Counted from the stretch's first letter, positions 47,669 to 55,865 are shown. The stretch: 59,439 nt of DNA from CAZTHK01 sp964613215 (GCA_964613215.1 CAZTHK010000021.1:1-59439); one strand, 5' to 3'. Notes: generated from the letters alone by a model not told the origin. Translations and numbers: made by a program.

Positions 47669-49360
47669 TCATTTCATTGCAGGCCAGCAGGTTGTAACGT
47701 AGCATATCCTGCGCCTGCTGAATTTTGTAATGCCACCCACCCCCTGTCCCGCTTCGTTCAATACCCGGCCTGACAGAAATCGATATTCACCGGTTACCAC
47801 CACCCTCCTGCCTTCATCCATCATCAGGGCAGCTTCTGTGGGGTTCAGGGCCCGCCACACGGTGTAGTGGGTTACCCGGTCGCCCCGGAAGCTCTCGTCC
47901 CGGCTGGCGTTCCATGAAAGATATACCTGACCTCCCTGGTCGGAGGGAACATCATCTGCGGATACGATTTCCGGGGCGGGATGGAAGAGCTGGCCGCCCG
48001 CATCGATATTGCAGGCATATATGTCGTAATTCCCGCTCCTGTCATCATGCCAGCTTACTATGCAGCCGCCTGCATCATTGGAAACAGGCAGTCCATCTGC
48101 CTGGAGACCGGCCGCACCGCAGAGAAGAACACCGCTGCTGCCCCACATGAGGTTACCTGATGCATCCACCCTCTGAACCCTGATATTGCCGTTATCATTC
48201 CAGCCGGCCAGGGCACCACCCGCCCCATCCGATACGATTCTGGCTTCTGTCTGAAATACCGGCTGAGCACTGAGCTTAACCCCGTTGGTGGCCCAGAGAA
48301 CCGTCCCCGCTGCATCCACACGCTGGGCATATACCTGGTACTGGCCGTCTCCCGCCTGGTTATCCAGCCAGACTATCACCGCACCTCCCCAGCCATCGCC
48401 ATCCAGATAGGAGTAGAACTGCTCGTTGTTGCCGGCCCCAATGGGAATCCCATCCGCAGTCCACTGTACAGAGCCGGATGCATTAATCCTCTGGGCATAG
48501 ATGTCCATGGCGGCATAGCCACCGTTGCGCTGGTCCTGCCAGGATATGATTGCACCACCAGCTCCGTCACTGGCGATGGCGGGATTACCCTGCAGGGATC
48601 CATTGGTACAGACCGGCTCTCCGGTGGCAGTCCACATGATGGTTCCGTTACCATCTACCCGCTGGGCATAGATATCAGCGTAGCTGACCCGGTAATCCAT
48701 CCAGCAGACAATTACCCCGCCGGCGCCATCTGAAACCGTCCGGACCCATGACTGATTATCAGAATAGGTGCAAACTGGAATACCATTGTTAGTCCACCAG
48801 ACATATCCCCCCGCATCTATCCTCTGAGCATAGACATCACTATTTACGTTACGCCAGTCCTGCCAGATTACGATCGCCCCGCCGGAGCCGTCCTCCACAA
48901 CATAGGGATACTGCTGGTCGTTTGCGTCGGTACAGACAGCGAGACCATCCGAATTCCACTTTGTTATTCCATTCGACCCGATCCGCTGAGCGTATATATC
49001 ATTATTCCCGTTGCGCGAATCTTTCCATGTGACCACCGCCCCCCCTGCACCATCGGCACAGATCTGAAGACCGGCAACATAAGATGGATCCGTACACAAA
49101 GCAACACCCCCGGCAGTCCACAGAGGTGTTCCGCTCACGTTGAGCCGCTGTGCATAGATTTCGTGGTTACCACTCCTATGATCGATCCAGGCAATGATGG
49201 CACCCCCCATACCGTCCCGGGCAATGACCGGGCCCGATTGTGCAGCCGGATCGGTGCAGACACCTGTGCCATCCTCCATCCAGTGAGCCTGCAAGCCGGG
49301 CACCCGGGCAACGAACAGAATCAAAAACAGGAGTGTTACGGATTTAGAAAATCTTCTCAT
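47669..49360 (-). CDS. Secreted repeat protein, beta-propeller-like
   Basis: This protein has about 563 residues. I chose the ATG at 49360, with AGGAAGGAGG upstream and a signal peptide directly after it, over an ATG 63 nt earlier. At least eight repeats of about 45-50 residues fill residues 30-430. Each is built on DGAGGAIVxW, DxRxGNxDIYAQR and W-x-x-x-G-x-x-xC. They probably fold as a beta propeller. A fibronectin-like strand region follows (about 450-520, VYLSWNASRDESF). The last 20 residues (FSRRRICYVTT) look out of character, and an alternative frame reads WHYKIQQAQDMLRYN, so a frameshift near the G-rich stretch at about 47725-47735 is possible. The ligand is unknown. Confidence 0.75.
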   Translation of the reverse strand: MRRFSKSVTLLFLILFVARVPGLQAHWMEDGTGVCTDPAAQSGPVIARDGMGGAIIAWIDHRSGNHEIYAQRLNVSGTPLWTAGGVALCTDPSYVAGLQICADGAGGAVVTWKDSRNGNNDIYAQRIGSNGITKWNSDGLAVCTDANDQQYPYVVEDGSGGAIVIWQDWRNVNSDVYAQRIDAGGYVWWTNNGIPVCTYSDNQSWVRTVSDGAGGVIVCWMDYRVSYADIYAQRVDGNGTIMWTATGEPVCTNGSLQGNPAIASDGAGGAIISWQDQRNGGYAAMDIYAQRINASGSVQWTADGIPIGAGNNEQFYSYLDGDGWGGAVIVWLDNQAGDGQYQVYAQRVDAAGTVLWATNGVKLSAQPVFQTEARIVSDGAGGALAGWNDNGNIRVQRVDASGNLMWGSSGVLLCGAAGLQADGLPVSNDAGGCIVSWHDDRSGNYDIYACNIDAGGQLFHPAPEIVSADDVPSDQGGQVYLSWNASRDESFRGDRVTHYTVWRALNPTEAALMMDEGRRVVVTGEYRFLSGRVLNEAGQGVGGITKFSRRRICYVTTCWPAMK

Positions 49361-49779
49361 GACTATCCTCCTTCCTGTTATCCAACCTCGTGGTTTGTTC
49401 AGCATTAATGGATGCAAACACAACCGACCCGGTGTCCCGGTTCAGCCGGGATCTGCAGAGACAAAACATTTAAACATTTCTATAAAGAGAGAAGGAAAGA
49501 TGAGCGCAAAATGGATAATCATGCATAACAGACAATTAGTGATTACCAGGAAGGTTCATGTTGTGATAGTAAACTCCCGGTTGCGGAAAAGAAAGTTTCT
49601 TTTCAAAAAGGGTTACCCTGAAAATTATCCAGGGGCAGTTCTTCTGTCAATGTCAGAATATATAAGCTCAATAAAGCATTGGAGTTGGACAACAGGAAAT
49701 CGAATCTTTGAATCGAATCTTCAACTCTGATATATTTATACCATTCTTTTACAGAAACCGGAAGGGAGGCAAATACATT
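49361..49779. other. Divergent intergenic region with inverted and tandem repeats
   Basis: This 419-bp region lies between the propeller gene and the OsmC gene. It contains a 19-bp palindrome around GAAAAGAAAGTTTCTTTTC (about 49584-49602) and a tandem duplication of ATCGAATCTTTGA-like units (about 49699-49727), both ahead of OsmC. They may be regulatory sites. No gene is seen. Confidence 0.45.
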
Positions 49780-50196
49780 ATGAAAGTAACCATAAAGCAG
49801 GTCGAGGGTATTACCTTTATGGGGAAGGGGGAATCGAATCACTGGATTCCCATCGACGGGCCGGAGCAATTTAACGGGTCAGAGGCAGCAGCCCGCCCGA
49901 TGGAACTGCTGCTTATCTCACTGGGCAGCTGCACTGCAAGCGATGTTGCTTCGATACTGCATAAAAAACGCACACCGGTTGAAAGAATGGAAGTAATGGT
50001 GGTCGGCGAGCAGGAGAAGGAACATCCCAGAGTCTATACCAGCATAGACATCGAATATGTGTTCTACGGTAAAGATATCAAAACGGCTGATCTGGAAAGG
50101 GCCATCGATCTGTCCCAGAATAAATACTGTCCCGTTACGGCTATGTTGAGAAAGAGCTGCGAGATATCACATTCATACCGGGTTGAGAGCCAATGA
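49780..50196 (+). CDS. OsmC family peroxiredoxin-like protein
   Basis: This protein has 138 residues. I chose the ATG after GGGAGGCAAATACATT; an in-frame ATG 72 nt upstream is less likely. The OsmC/Ohr fold is supported by the two redox Cys positions: LGSCTASDVASIL and NKYCPVTAML. Family members reduce organic hydroperoxides or act in osmotic stress. It overlaps the next methyltransferase gene by 4 nt (ATGA), so the two are translationally coupled. No regulator is adjacent. Confidence 0.92.
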   Translation: MKVTIKQVEGITFMGKGESNHWIPIDGPEQFNGSEAAARPMELLLISLGSCTASDVASILHKKRTPVERMEVMVVGEQEKEHPRVYTSIDIEYVFYGKDIKTADLERAIDLSQNKYCPVTAMLRKSCEISHSYRVESQ

Positions 50197-50762
50197 AAGA
50201 TACAATGGAGAGATGGGAAAGAGATGATGGCATTGAATTCCTGAGAAATATCGGAATAGAACCAGGCCACAGCGTTCTCGATTTCGGAGCACGGGTCGGT
50301 CACTACAGCATTCCTGCCGCGCTTGTGGCGGGAGATTCGGGAATGGTTTATGCCCTGGACAAGGATCCCCGGGAACTGGAGGATCTTCGCCGCAAAGCCA
50401 AGCTTTTGAATCTCAGCAACCTGGAGATATTACATACCGGTGATACAGTCCGGCTCGACTTCAGAGACAACTCCATGGATGTAGTTTTGCTCTACGATGT
50501 CCTGCACTATCTCGATAAGGATCATAGAGATTATTTATACAGTGAAACCCACCGTGTTTTAAAGGCAAGCGGCTTTTTATCCGTATATCCCAAACATGTC
50601 ATTGAAGATTCCCCCATGGACAAATTCAGAGACATGAACACAGAAGACGTTAAAGCAGAAATTGAGGATCATGATTTCAGATTTCAGGAAAAACATTGCG
50701 GCTCGATAAGCCACGATGATTTTCTCAACCAGGGCTGCGTTTTTAACTTTACCCGGGGATGA
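50193..50762 (+). CDS. Class I SAM-dependent methyltransferase with altered motif I
   Basis: This 189-residue protein has the Rossmann methyltransferase layout: motif I VLDFGARVGHYS (about 30-41), the acidic ribose contact VYALDKDP (about 55), the D-rich strand DVVLLYDVLHYL (about 95) and a C-terminal Phe-rich strand. In motif I the central Gly of D-x-G-x-G-x-G is Arg, which may weaken SAM binding. The nearest recognisable group is the small UbiE-like methyltransferases. The start overlaps the OsmC stop by 4 nt. The substrate is unknown; a role beside OsmC in detoxification is only inferred from coupling. Confidence 0.85.
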   Translation: MKDTMERWERDDGIEFLRNIGIEPGHSVLDFGARVGHYSIPAALVAGDSGMVYALDKDPRELEDLRRKAKLLNLSNLEILHTGDTVRLDFRDNSMDVVLLYDVLHYLDKDHRDYLYSETHRVLKASGFLSVYPKHVIEDSPMDKFRDMNTEDVKAEIEDHDFRFQEKHCGSISHDDFLNQGCVFNFTRG

Positions 50763-50805
50763 CCACATCGCTGGTTGAATTATCTGTAGTATTATCCCTG
50801 CATCC

Positions 50806-50873
50806 GGTGGCAGGTTTGAGCCGGAATCACCGGCAGGTTACTTCCGGAATGGGTGGCAGGTTTGCCCCGGAAT
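50806..50873. repeat. Three tandem 21-22 bp repeats, IS21-like terminal relic
   Basis: Three units (50806-50827, 50830-50850, 50852-50873) share GGCAGGTT, a variable 4-6 base core and CCGGAAT. Multiple terminal repeats of this type are typical of IS21-family element ends. No istA or istB gene is present, so this is a solo end or deletion relic. Single related units recur at 52501 and 54574. Confidence 0.6.
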
Positions 50874-50996
50874 CTATTTAATACATTACAATAGGGATAC
50901 AGGCAATTAATAAACATCTTTTAATCTATCCGTCCATGGATATTTTTATAAATACTTTTCCGGATTTTCTTAAAAGCAATATGCTTTAATCAGAAT

Positions 50997-51305
50997 GCTG
51001 CCTGGTACTACATCATACTCCTGGCATTCTTCCTGTTCGAATCTTTCAAGGAGGATGTTGCTGAACCGGTAGTGCCGCTGAGCTCATATCCGACAACAGT
51101 TCGCCGTCTGCTTATTGACTTCGCCGCTAAGACAGCATGTCATTCCGGGAAGATTATCCTTAAGGTTTACCCCTTCCACATGGGAAAACCTCAGCTTCCC
51201 TGCCCTCTGGATACGCTGCAACTCCCCGCCTGTGTTCTGCTGGGCTTGAGATATACTCAAATAATCAGAATAGATACAAAACAGTGGACTTGTCTGTCCA
51301 TTTGA
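50997..51305 (+). pseudogene. C-terminal relic of a DDE transposase
   Basis: The open frame reads YYIILLAFFLFESFKEDV, then VRRLLIDFAAKTACHSGKII, and ends at 51305. This is the usual C-terminal pattern of IS1380/IS4-like DDE transposases (a hydrophobic LLAFNLFQ-F-K helix, then LRRRL-x-x-x-A-K-x-x-x-H-x-x-x-x-L-K). The N-terminal and catalytic parts are missing, and the frame upstream of about 50990 shows no similarity. It sits just after the IS21-like repeats and before a repeat at 51406 that could be the matching IS end. It is non-functional. Confidence 0.55.
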
Positions 51306-51405
51306 TTTTTACTTTTGCATACGATTCTGCCAGGATCACAAGATATGTACAAAACAAAATTGTAACAATTAAGATTACAGATATCAATGGCTTACTGATC
51401 CCTGT

Positions 51406-51437
51406 CCAGAAATGGGAAGGGACAAGGTGACCCTGCT
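51406..51437. repeat. Possible IS end, copy also at 58204
   Basis: The stretch CCAGAAATGGGAAGGGACAA followed by GGTGACCCTGCTT is repeated with three differences at 58204-58235. It lies 100 bp past the transposase relic and may be the right terminal repeat of that element. Confidence 0.45.
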
Positions 51438-51530
51438 TGCTTCAACAAGCTAGTTATTTCTGGGGAAGCAAGATAGGAGGAGTTCCCAGAAAGAACTCGG
51501 CAGGATTTTACACCGGAACAGTGAACATTC

Positions 51531-51938
51531 TTATAATCTGGGCAGATTTTTCTTAATGGCATCACGTACGATTTCAGCCAGCTCAACCGTCTGGCGGGCT
51601 TCTGCTTTTGAGACTTCCGGCCTATCGCCCGGATACCGTAACTCGACCCCATAGGGGGTTAGAATAATAATATTTTTCAAAGAATCAGCGAGCTCTTCGT
51701 CCACAGTTCCAACAAGTGAGAGTATCTTTTCCAGATCATGTGACTTGGGAAAATAGACCTGATGCCACGACAAAAAGGCCTTAAGATATTTTTCGGCCGC
51801 CTGTTGACTATGGAAAGCGAGAGCACCAGGGAATGCCACATCCTCTTCCAGGAGATGTTTTGCCAAATCTAAATCAATATCCGCCTTCTTCAGCCAATCG
51901 CCGACGATTTTTCTCTTTACCTCCTCAGGCGGCTTCAT
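51531..51938 (-). CDS. HEPN domain protein (toxin-type)
   Basis: This 135-residue all-helical protein has the HEPN hallmark FHSQQAAEKYLKAFL (about 40-55), the SHDLEKIL helix and a C-terminal ALEIVRDAI-like helix. HEPN proteins paired with MNT nucleotidyltransferases form toxin-antitoxin modules, in which HEPN is an RNase and MNT AMPylates it. It overlaps the upstream MNT gene by 14 nt on the same strand. The canonical R-x4-6-H RNase motif is not obvious; LTPYGVELRYPGD is near the expected place. It looks complete. Confidence 0.9.
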   Translation of the reverse strand: MKPPEEVKRKIVGDWLKKADIDLDLAKHLLEEDVAFPGALAFHSQQAAEKYLKAFLSWHQVYFPKSHDLEKILSLVGTVDEELADSLKNIIILTPYGVELRYPGDRPEVSKAEARQTVELAEIVRDAIKKNLPRL

Positions 51939-52245
51939 AGATTACCCTTCCATGATGATGAGCCGGGTAAGAAATACCCCCCACCACATTCTTGCTTTCC
52001 TCAAACCACTCTTCTGTAACAAGGATTATATCGAAAGCATATGGTATATCACTAAGAGCGCGGCGGATTCGTACATATTCTCCCTGCCTGTCCTCAATTT
52101 CATTTATGACCACCAGCAGATCTACGTCGCTGTTCTCTGACACTTTCCCCCTGACAGCGGAGCCAAAGAGAATGATCCGGCTCGGATTAGATACATTAAG
52201 AATACATTCCACCATTTCATGGATTTCTGATTCAGAAAGCCCCAC
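51925..52245 (-). CDS. MNT-type nucleotidyltransferase (antitoxin)
   Basis: This 106-residue protein starts at GTG with AAGGAG 8 nt upstream. The minimal nucleotidyltransferase signature is intact: ILFGSAVRGKVSENSDVDLL (GS, then D-x-D) and a third acidic position in FDIILV. It is the first gene of a two-gene module with the HEPN protein, overlapping it by 14 nt. The family AMPylates the partner HEPN toxin to neutralise it. Confidence 0.9.
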   Translation of the reverse strand: MGLSESEIHEMVECILNVSNPSRIILFGSAVRGKVSENSDVDLLVVINEIEDRQGEYVRIRRALSDIPYAFDIILVTEEWFEESKNVVGGISYPAHHHGRVIYEAA

Positions 52246-52588
52246 TCGTGTACTCCTTGAAAAAAGCTTAAAAAGCTTCTCAACCTCCCCGGTGCAAATG
52301 TTGCTGTTTACTCAGGCTGAGTTCCCAATTAATCATTAGAGAGTTTTACTGTTCTCAAAAGATACTACTTCTTTTGCCGTTTACTGTCAATATAGTGGAA
52401 AAATAAATGAAGTGAAGTCCCCAGATTTTTTGCAGAGAATTATACAAAAACTGACCAGTCCAATACCATTTATTAAAGTATCTTAATTATCTCCGTAACC
52501 GGTGGCAGGTTTGCCCCGGAATCTATTTAATACATTACAATACAGGCAATTAGTGCTAAGACAACGATTGTCCCGGACGGAATGTGTC
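52246..52588. other. AT-rich intergenic region with an IS21-like repeat
   Basis: This 343-bp region lies between the MNT start and the end of the first AAA ATPase gene. It carries the repeat at 52501-52542 and otherwise shows no gene or clear regulatory site. Confidence 0.5.
52501..52542. repeat. 42-bp repeat identical to 50852-50893
   Basis: It starts GGTGGCAGGTTTGCCCCGG and continues identically for 42 bp with the third terminal unit near the methyltransferase gene. After a 6-bp gap in the other copy, CAGGCAATTA is shared again. The sequence has clearly been copied rather than arisen by chance. Confidence 0.8.
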
Positions 52589-53704
52589 TTATCGTTTTTT
52601 TATTATATACTTTACTATCCAGTATCTAAGCATGGGATCAGTGAACTGCCATTTACCATCATATTTTATAATAAAACCTTTTCTATCCAGCTTATTCATT
52701 GCTCTCGATATATTTACAACTCTTGGATCTAATTCCCTGTAGGGACTGATCCCTTTAGCCAGACATAATAGAACCTGCATTATCTCTTTTGAATATGATA
52801 ATTCATTCCAGATATTTTCAAAATAACTTCTCTCATTCCAGAGAGTTTCATCGATAAATGTCTGGATGTTATTTTCATCAATATGGTCTTCATCTGATAT
52901 GGAAATTGTTTGAGCTATCAGTTGAGTATAATATGGATGCCCCTTTGTTAATTGTAGAATTTTTTCAATAGCCTGGTTGGAAATGCTGATATCTATCTCT
53001 CTAAACCTCTTGCTTAAAAATTCTTCAAAGATCGAGGGCTGGATAAAACCTACTCGAATTATTCTGGCAAACCTGTAAAAAGGCGAACTCTTATTAACAA
53101 ATACTTCGTCCATCATTGCTTGATGAGAACCTGAAAAAATATAACAGGCGTTATCCTGGAGCTGAATTATCGACCTGAAAAGTTTGATAATCTCCATACC
53201 GTCTAATTTTCGAACATCAGCAAATTCATCGAAGGCCATTACTATATTTCTATTATATTTTGATGCGAATTGGTCAATAAATCCGAAACTTTTCTTCAGC
53301 AGTTCCAGATCATTGGAAGAACTATCCCTGAAATCCAGTATGAATTCAAAATCCTCAATTGTCTGTTTGAATTCAACATTCCTCAAGATATTTGATAACT
53401 TCTCTTTCAGATTATTAAAGAAGCTGTCCAGTTTTTTGTTAGATAGAACACCTCTTGCAATTTCTTCAGCTAATATCCTTCTGTCAGTAATAGTAAAGAA
53501 ATCAATATAGCCGGTGAACATATCCCTGTTTTTAAGCTGGTTTAAAACTTCTAGTATAATGGAAGTTTTGCCAAATCTCCTTGGTCCGGTCAAAACAATG
53601 CTTTGTCCATTTTCCATATGATTCATTATCAGTGATACTTCTTTATCACGGCCAATAAGATTATTTCCAGTTACCGGCTTCCCCGCTATAAAAGATGGAT
53701 CCAT
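52589..53704 (-). CDS. Archaeal-type AAA ATPase (first paralogue)
   Basis: This protein has 371 residues. I chose the ATG after AAAAGGAGC rather than one 45 nt upstream. It belongs to the PF01637-like STAND/AAA group: Walker A VLTGPRRFGKTSI (about 35-47), Walker B IVMAFDEFADV (about 150), sensor region CYIFSGSHQAM and a C-terminal winged helix (KLDRKGFIIKYDGKWQFTDP). The ATPase function is clear; the biological role of this group (chromosome, mobile-element or defence associated) is not known. It is a paralogue of 54735-55865, with which it shares the motif order and a similar N-terminus. AT-rich codon use differs from the first 50 kb, which fits horizontal transfer. Confidence 0.9.
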   Translation of the reverse strand: MDPSFIAGKPVTGNNLIGRDKEVSLIMNHMENGQSIVLTGPRRFGKTSIILEVLNQLKNRDMFTGYIDFFTITDRRILAEEIARGVLSNKKLDSFFNNLKEKLSNILRNVEFKQTIEDFEFILDFRDSSSNDLELLKKSFGFIDQFASKYNRNIVMAFDEFADVRKLDGMEIIKLFRSIIQLQDNACYIFSGSHQAMMDEVFVNKSSPFYRFARIIRVGFIQPSIFEEFLSKRFREIDISISNQAIEKILQLTKGHPYYTQLIAQTISISDEDHIDENNIQTFIDETLWNERSYFENIWNELSYSKEIMQVLLCLAKGISPYRELDPRVVNISRAMNKLDRKGFIIKYDGKWQFTDPMLRYWIVKYIIKKR

Positions 53705-54037
53705 AAAAATGCTCCTTTTGTTTCTTCCGGTTAAAAAATACCAAAACAATTATAATAATACAAGACAAAACTTGTACCCGACATAATATGTCTTTAAAAA
53801 TATTGCTGGTGAGTTTGATTATTTATCCGCCTAATCGTTTGTAATTATATCAATAATAGATAAGACTAGTTTTGTCCCATACGAAATATGTTCCTTATTA
53901 TTTCTAAAACAGATCAGACAAATCATTGCAACAAATTATCAATAATGACATATTAACGAAATGAATTTTATAGAACCAGGACCGTCGAATAGGTTGCATG
54001 GCCTTCTATGCTTTAACCCCCAGTTTCCCGGCAGCCG
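53705..54037. other. AT-rich intergenic region with palindrome
   Basis: This region contains the 13-bp palindrome GACATAATATGTC (53780-53792) about 75 nt upstream of the first ATPase gene. A related, diverged direct copy of the surrounding block (AGAC, TTGT-x-CCC, AATATGT) occurs at about 53863-53896. It may hold the promoter and operator of that ATPase. No gene is seen. Confidence 0.45.
53780..53792. promoter_or_regulatory. Palindrome upstream of the first AAA ATPase gene
   Basis: GACATA-A-TATGTC is a perfect 13-bp inverted repeat. It resembles in position, not in sequence, the palindromic element upstream of the second ATPase. It is a candidate operator. Confidence 0.35.
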
Positions 54038-54328
54038 ATGAAAATCTATCCGGGGTCAGGCTCCAGCTGTGAAATTTACGACCTCATGTGGTATCTGTCT
54101 GATAGAAGCTGGCCGAAACCCAATCTCGTTCTTCTGAATAATGCTCTGGCTCAAACAGGCCGGAGCGGAGTACGTATCACAGATGATAACTGGAAATCTG
54201 TGGTGTCAGAACATCTTTCCGGATGTGAATGGAAACGGGTAATCGAAGATGTAAGGCCCCTTCTCGAAGGTCAGAGAGAAGCTGAAATGCTTACCGAAGC
54301 CAATTTAATTAAATTGCTGAGAGAATAA
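54038..54328 (+). pseudogene. C-terminal relic of an AbiEii-like nucleotidyltransferase
   Basis: The 96-codon frame starts with an out-of-context MKIYPGSGSSCE, then reads YDLMWYLSDRSWPKPNLV and ends DVRPLLEGQREAEMLTEANL. This matches the C-terminal third of AbiEii/AbiGii-type nucleotidyltransferases, where the KGRD-x-YDL-x-WYL stretch is conserved. The catalytic GS/D-x-D part is absent, and I see no upstream continuation. It is probably a truncated remnant, bracketed by two AAA ATPase genes. Confidence 0.65.
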
Positions 54329-54573
54329 CCGGACTGATTTTGAAATAAGAATATGCCATACATATTTGCTGCCATTAATCTTCAATTATTGTTTCTTATA
54401 TGACACCCCATCTAAGTATGTAACGATTGATTGAATCCTGCTTGCAATTATGCATTTGGAATGCAAAATTGCAGGAAGGGTAATATAACCACTCTTGTTT
54501 GAAATAACTAGAATTCAGGAACTAACCATACCATATCGTTCACTTAAATATTCGTAGTACTACCTCCGGAACA

Positions 54574-54595
54574 GGTGGCAGGTTTAGCCCGGAAT
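54574..54595. repeat. Single IS21-like terminal unit
   Basis: GGTGGCAGGTTTAGCCCGG-AAT is one unit of the repeat family seen at 50806-50873 and 52501. It lies 70 bp before the promoter of the second ATPase gene. Confidence 0.6.
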
Positions 54596-54664
54596 CCTTT
54601 TAATTAATTACACTAAAACAAATAAGACAAACATTACCCCGGATGTACCCCGGATGGAATATTA

Positions 54665-54693
54665 TTGACACCATTCTGGACAGGCAATATAAT
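54665..54693 (+). promoter_or_regulatory. Exact consensus sigma70 promoter
   Basis: TTGACA (54665-54670) and TATAAT (54688-54693) are separated by exactly 17 bp. The expected transcription start near 54700 is 35 nt before the ATG at 54735. This is the best promoter match I found in the window. Confidence 0.85.
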
Positions 54694-54723
54694 TACGCAT
54701 AAAGCGTAACGCAAAATACGTAA
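54693..54723 (+). promoter_or_regulatory. 31-bp palindromic element overlapping the transcription start
   Basis: TTACGCAT-AA-AGCGTAA is followed by CGCAAAATACGTAA, giving repeated half-sites of the type TTACGCA / TGCGTAA. It begins at the last base of the -10 box and ends 11 nt before the ATG, an ideal operator position for a repressor. A second copy lies at 55849-55879. Confidence 0.7.
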
Positions 54724-54734
54724 TGGAGTAAATC

Positions 54735-55865
54735 ATGAAAAACCCTTTTGTTTATGGCAAGGAAGTTTCCAGAGAGAATTTCTGCAACAGGAGAAGGGAA
54801 ATTGAAGAGCTTATCCGGGACATAGAAAATTCCCAGAATGTATTAATTTTTTCACAGCGGAGATTCGGCAAGACCTCACTGATCAAGCGTATTTATGAAG
54901 AAATTGATTCTGATGATATTATTAAGATATATGTCGATCTATACCCCGTCTTATCGGAAGAGGACTTCGTCAAAATATATGCAAAAGCCATTTCAAGGAT
55001 TGTTACCCGAGGTTTGCCAGAAAGGATTAAAGAGCTGGTATCGGTTTTCAAATTGTTGCGGCCGGCACTTTCGATCGATCAAAACGGGCAGGTTACATTC
55101 AGCCTGGAAATCAAAAAAGATGAGACAGCCCCGCTTATTGAAGATGTATTAGAAGGAATTAACCGCTATGTAGAAAAGGAGAAAAAACGGGCGGTGGTCT
55201 GTTTGGATGAGTTTCAGCAGGTAACCCAGCTTAAAACCGACCAGCTGGAAAAGTACATGAGGTCGATATTTCAATTTCATGATCGGATAGCATATATATT
55301 CATGGGAAGCAAAAAACATCTTATCCATGATGCATTCAATAACCCAAACCGTCCATTTTACAGGAGTACAAAGCCCTTTCCGCTGGGAAAAATCGACGAC
55401 CGGGAATTATTATCATTTCTGAAAGAAAAATTTAAAGAGAGCGGCAAGGTTATATCAAAAGATCTGGCCGGTAGAATAATATCTGAATGTGAATCTCATC
55501 CCTATTATATTCAGTACCTATGTCACATAGTATGGGATAATGCAATCGACAGAAGACAGATCACAGAGAGGGATTTCGATGATAGCCTGGAAACTTTACT
55601 TCAGCGGGAATCTTCAACCTTTATGGCTACCTGGGATTTGCTGTCATCAAAACAGAAACAGTTGTTGATAGCCCTGGCTAAATCAGATAAACATGATCAA
55701 ATATTTTCCGCTGGGTTTCTTCAAAAATTCAATCTTGGTCCCGCCTCATCAGTTCAGAGAACAATAGCAAGCCTTCTTGAAAAGGATCTGGTGGATAAAA
55801 GCAATGGAGTCTATTCAGTTATAGATATAATATTTAAAAAATGGATAATTACGCATAGTGCGTAA
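54735..55865 (+). CDS. Archaeal-type AAA ATPase (second paralogue)
   Basis: This 376-residue protein has GGAG 9 nt before the ATG. Walker A is LIFSQRRFGKTSLI (about 37-50), Walker B AVVCLDEFQQV (about 155) and the sensor region AYIFMGSKKHL. A C-terminal winged-helix-like tail follows (LLEKDLVDKSNGVYSVID), ending IFKKWIITHSA. It is a paralogue of 52589-53704. The final codons and the TAA stop lie inside the downstream copy of the 31-bp element, so the repeat contributes the residues ITHSA. With its own consensus promoter and an operator-like element on both sides, it looks like a self-contained, tightly regulated unit. The function of the family is unknown. Confidence 0.9.
   Translation: MKNPFVYGKEVSRENFCNRRREIEELIRDIENSQNVLIFSQRRFGKTSLIKRIYEEIDSDDIIKIYVDLYPVLSEEDFVKIYAKAISRIVTRGLPERIKELVSVFKLLRPALSIDQNGQVTFSLEIKKDETAPLIEDVLEGINRYVEKEKKRAVVCLDEFQQVTQLKTDQLEKYMRSIFQFHDRIAYIFMGSKKHLIHDAFNNPNRPFYRSTKPFPLGKIDDRELLSFLKEKFKESGKVISKDLAGRIISECESHPYYIQYLCHIVWDNAIDRRQITERDFDDSLETLLQRESSTFMATWDLLSSKQKQLLIALAKSDKHDQIFSAGFLQKFNLGPASSVQRTIASLLEKDLVDKSNGVYSVIDIIFKKWIITHSA

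Larger units (their letters stand above)
54329..54734. other. AT-rich intergenic region with hairpin, repeat, promoter and operator
   Basis: From left to right it holds a hairpin (54444-54472: GCAATTATGCATT against AATGCAAAATTGC, 3-base loop, 12 of 13 paired), a single IS21-like unit (54574-54595), a consensus promoter (54665-54693) and a palindromic element (54693-54723). All precede the second AAA ATPase gene. Confidence 0.6.

Noticed and set aside
48000..49300. Regularly spaced DNA similarity as a CRISPR-like or tandem DNA repeat
   Set aside because: The periodicity of about 150 bp comes from protein repeats in the secreted propeller gene, with synonymous drift.
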